The translations under genes and the position numbers were made by a program. The notes under the pieces were generated by a model. The model made no database searches and was not told the origin of the DNA. It saw only the letters and a list, made by a program, of their open reading frames with translations. A stretch of 59,118 bases of DNA from Paenibacillus chitinolyticus NBRC 15660. GTDB lineage: Bacteria; Bacillota; Bacilli; Paenibacillales; NBRC-103111. The stretch spans positions 1-59,118 of the forward strand of contig NZ_BBJT01000023.1 of NCBI RefSeq assembly GCF_000739915.1, in the 5' to 3' direction. Below are positions 57,746 through 59,118 of the stretch, in pieces. Every line of letters starts with the position of its first letter. The stretch's first letter is position 1.

Positions 57746-57775
57746 GGTGGGGACTTACATCCCCATCTTTTTTGT
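57746..57775 (+). terminator. gyrA terminator
   Basis: GGTGGGGA pairs with TCCCCATC, followed by a T-run. Confidence 0.85.
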
Positions 57776-57820
57776 TTTACAATAAAATTGACAAACTTAG
57801 GTAAAGCGGAGGGAAATACC

Positions 57821-58894
57821 TTGCGGACAGTCTCTGTGTCACAAATTAAAGCCGGCGACAAGCTCCTGGAGGCTGTAAACAGCCGTTTCGGCAATGCATT
57901 ATTTTATAAGGGCAGAATCCTGACAGAGCGAGATGCGGAGATTCTGAAGGCATTCCTGATCTCTACCGTAACCATTGATAACGGGACAAGCAATTCAGGC
58001 CAAGAATCGGCCAGTGCGGTCGCTTCAGCGGATATAGATACGAAGCAAATCTCGTCCTTTGATCTTTCTTACGACAAAATGCTCCAACTGCTTAAGAAAG
58101 CGTTCGGTCTTGTGTTGGGCAATTCTGCCCTGCCGGTGCTGGAGATGCGTAATGAGCTTCATAAGCTGATCGAGCATATAGAAGGATACCAGGTCCTTAC
58201 GTTTACACCGAGGCAGTTTCAGCTGCAGGATTTCGTCCATCACAACAGCATCATGGTTTCTCTGACATCTTATCTTCTGGCTAAATGGCACGGACTTCCT
58301 CAGAAGGATTGGATGCAGATAGCCCTCGCCGGACTCCTGCATGATATCGGGAATGCCAAAATCGATCAGGCTCTTCTCGTTAAACCGACCAAGTTAACAC
58401 CTATAGAGCTTGAGGAAATGCGCAAGCACACCCTTTACGGTTACAATGTGCTAAAACCGATAGCAGCCCTTAACGAGGGTGTTAAGCTTTGTTCTCTTCA
58501 GCATCATGAGCGGGAGGACACTTCCGGCTATCCGCTTGGTCTTAAAAGCGATCAGATTCACATCTATTCCAAAGTGGTTGCTGTAGCCGATATCTTTCAT
58601 GCCATGACAAGCGTTCGTTATCATCAGGAAGCCACATCCCCTTATCTGGTTCTGGAGCAGCTCAGCAAAGATTCTTTTGGTAAAGTCGATCCGGCTATCG
58701 TCAATACGTTCATCAACAAAGTGACTTCGTTTCATATCGGGACCGTTGTAAAATTGAACGATAACCGTGTAGGCGAAATTGTTTTCTCGGATCGGTCGTA
58801 CCCGACGCGCCCTTGGGTCAACATCAACGGAACAATCGTTAACCTCACATTGGAAAGAAATCTGTACATTCAAGAGGTCATTGAAGCGCGTTAA
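57821..58894 (+). CDS. HD-GYP domain phosphohydrolase
   Basis: 357 residues. The C-terminal two-thirds carry the HD motif in LLHDIGNAKIDQALL and the HD-GYP signature HHEREDTSGYP, followed by VVAVADIFHAMTS. HD-GYP enzymes hydrolyse cyclic di-GMP or related dinucleotides. The N-terminal part (DKLLEAVNSRFGNALFYKGR) is of the DUF3391-like kind. TTG at 57821 is the start because GGAGGG lies seven bases upstream. Confidence 0.9.
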   Translation: MRTVSVSQIKAGDKLLEAVNSRFGNALFYKGRILTERDAEILKAFLISTVTIDNGTSNSGQESASAVASADIDTKQISSFDLSYDKMLQLLKKAFGLVLGNSALPVLEMRNELHKLIEHIEGYQVLTFTPRQFQLQDFVHHNSIMVSLTSYLLAKWHGLPQKDWMQIALAGLLHDIGNAKIDQALLVKPTKLTPIELEEMRKHTLYGYNVLKPIAALNEGVKLCSLQHHEREDTSGYPLGLKSDQIHIYSKVVAVADIFHAMTSVRYHQEATSPYLVLEQLSKDSFGKVDPAIVNTFINKVTSFHIGTVVKLNDNRVGEIVFSDRSYPTRPWVNINGTIVNLTLERNLYIQEVIEAR

Positions 58895-58912
58895 GGACAA
58901 ATAGGCTCGATG

Positions 58913-58942
58913 AAAAATATCTTCCCTAGGGAAGATATTTTT
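58913..58942. terminator. Perfect palindromic terminator
   Basis: A perfect 15+15 palindrome (AAAAATATCTTCCCT and its complement) ending in T's, between the HD-GYP gene and the next promoters. Confidence 0.9.
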
Positions 58943-58944
58943 TG

Positions 58945-58973
58945 TTGACATAGTAAAGTGTGAATGGTATATT
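58945..58973 (+). promoter_or_regulatory. Upstream rRNA-type promoter (P1)
   Basis: TTGACA and TATATT are separated by 17 bases. Confidence 0.8.
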
Positions 58974-59037
58974 TGTATTCCGCCTTCCGAAAGAAGCGAC
59001 AAATTAAAAAGCCTGAAAAAATTCATCGAAAAAAAGC

Positions 59038-59067
59038 TTGCAATCAACTAGGTGAATGTGGTATATT
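59038..59067 (+). promoter_or_regulatory. Downstream rRNA-type promoter (P2)
   Basis: TTGCAA and TATATT are separated by 18 bases, preceded by an A-rich UP-like stretch. The sequence after it (GCCGCTGAAACGAAGCGG) resembles an rRNA leader hairpin. The window ends before 16S rRNA begins. Confidence 0.7.
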
Positions 59068-59118
59068 AATTAAGTCGCCGCTGAAACGAAGCGGACAACG
59101 ACGAGGCTGATAAAGCCG

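Overview
The window is the origin of replication of a Bacillota chromosome, most likely Paenibacillus or a close relative. The evidence is the gene order rpmH–dnaA–dnaN–yaaA–recF–remB–gyrB–gyrA running right, and rpmH–rnpA–yidC–jag–mnmE–mnmG–rsmG–noc–soj–spo0J running left. Further support comes from a sporulation-type gene (yyaC), two perfect parS sites, the walRKHIJ operon and the purA–dnaB–rplI–gdpP block. Nothing in the sequence fixes the species.

Right part (about 48.2–59.1 kb): oriC is bipartite. A cluster of DnaA boxes lies upstream of dnaA. A second, unwinding-type site with DnaA-trio-like triplets lies between dnaA and dnaN. gyrA is followed by an HD-GYP gene, and the window ends in tandem strong promoters that look like the start of an rRNA operon. 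Middle part (about 12.2–48.1 kb, mostly minus strand): ordinary core genes for tRNA modification, membrane insertion, chromosome segregation (Soj/Spo0J/Noc), single-strand DNA binding and ribosomal proteins, c-di-AMP turnover, the replicative helicase, purine synthesis, cell-wall stress control (WalRK and helpers), an HtrA-like protease, gluconokinase and rlmH. One tRNA-Ser gene is present. A separate small cluster of DnaA boxes sits about 16 kb from dnaA.

Left part (1–12.2 kb): an accessory region attached exactly to the 3' end of rlmH. The last codons of rlmH (Glu-Pro-Tyr-His-Lys-stop) recur as direct repeats at about 10.25, 7.13 and 6.73 kb, one copy being identical over 30 bp. They are flanked by inverted repeats of the ACGGCGAAAA type. 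This is the architecture of staphylococcal cassette chromosome (SCC) elements, which integrate at the rlmH (orfX) terminus. Two short tandem cassettes (about 2.0 and 3.1 kb) and a degraded third can be drawn. They carry small orphan genes (a DUF1963 protein, several unrecognised proteins, a short helical-repeat-like protein), broken genes and IS remnants. No ccr recombinase gene is in the window, so the cassettes would depend on one encoded elsewhere. Further left are a GC-rich pair (a SWIM-type protein lacking its zinc finger, and a SNF2 helicase) and an ABC-F ATPase gene. Whether these belong to another cassette or to the old chromosome cannot be told from this window.
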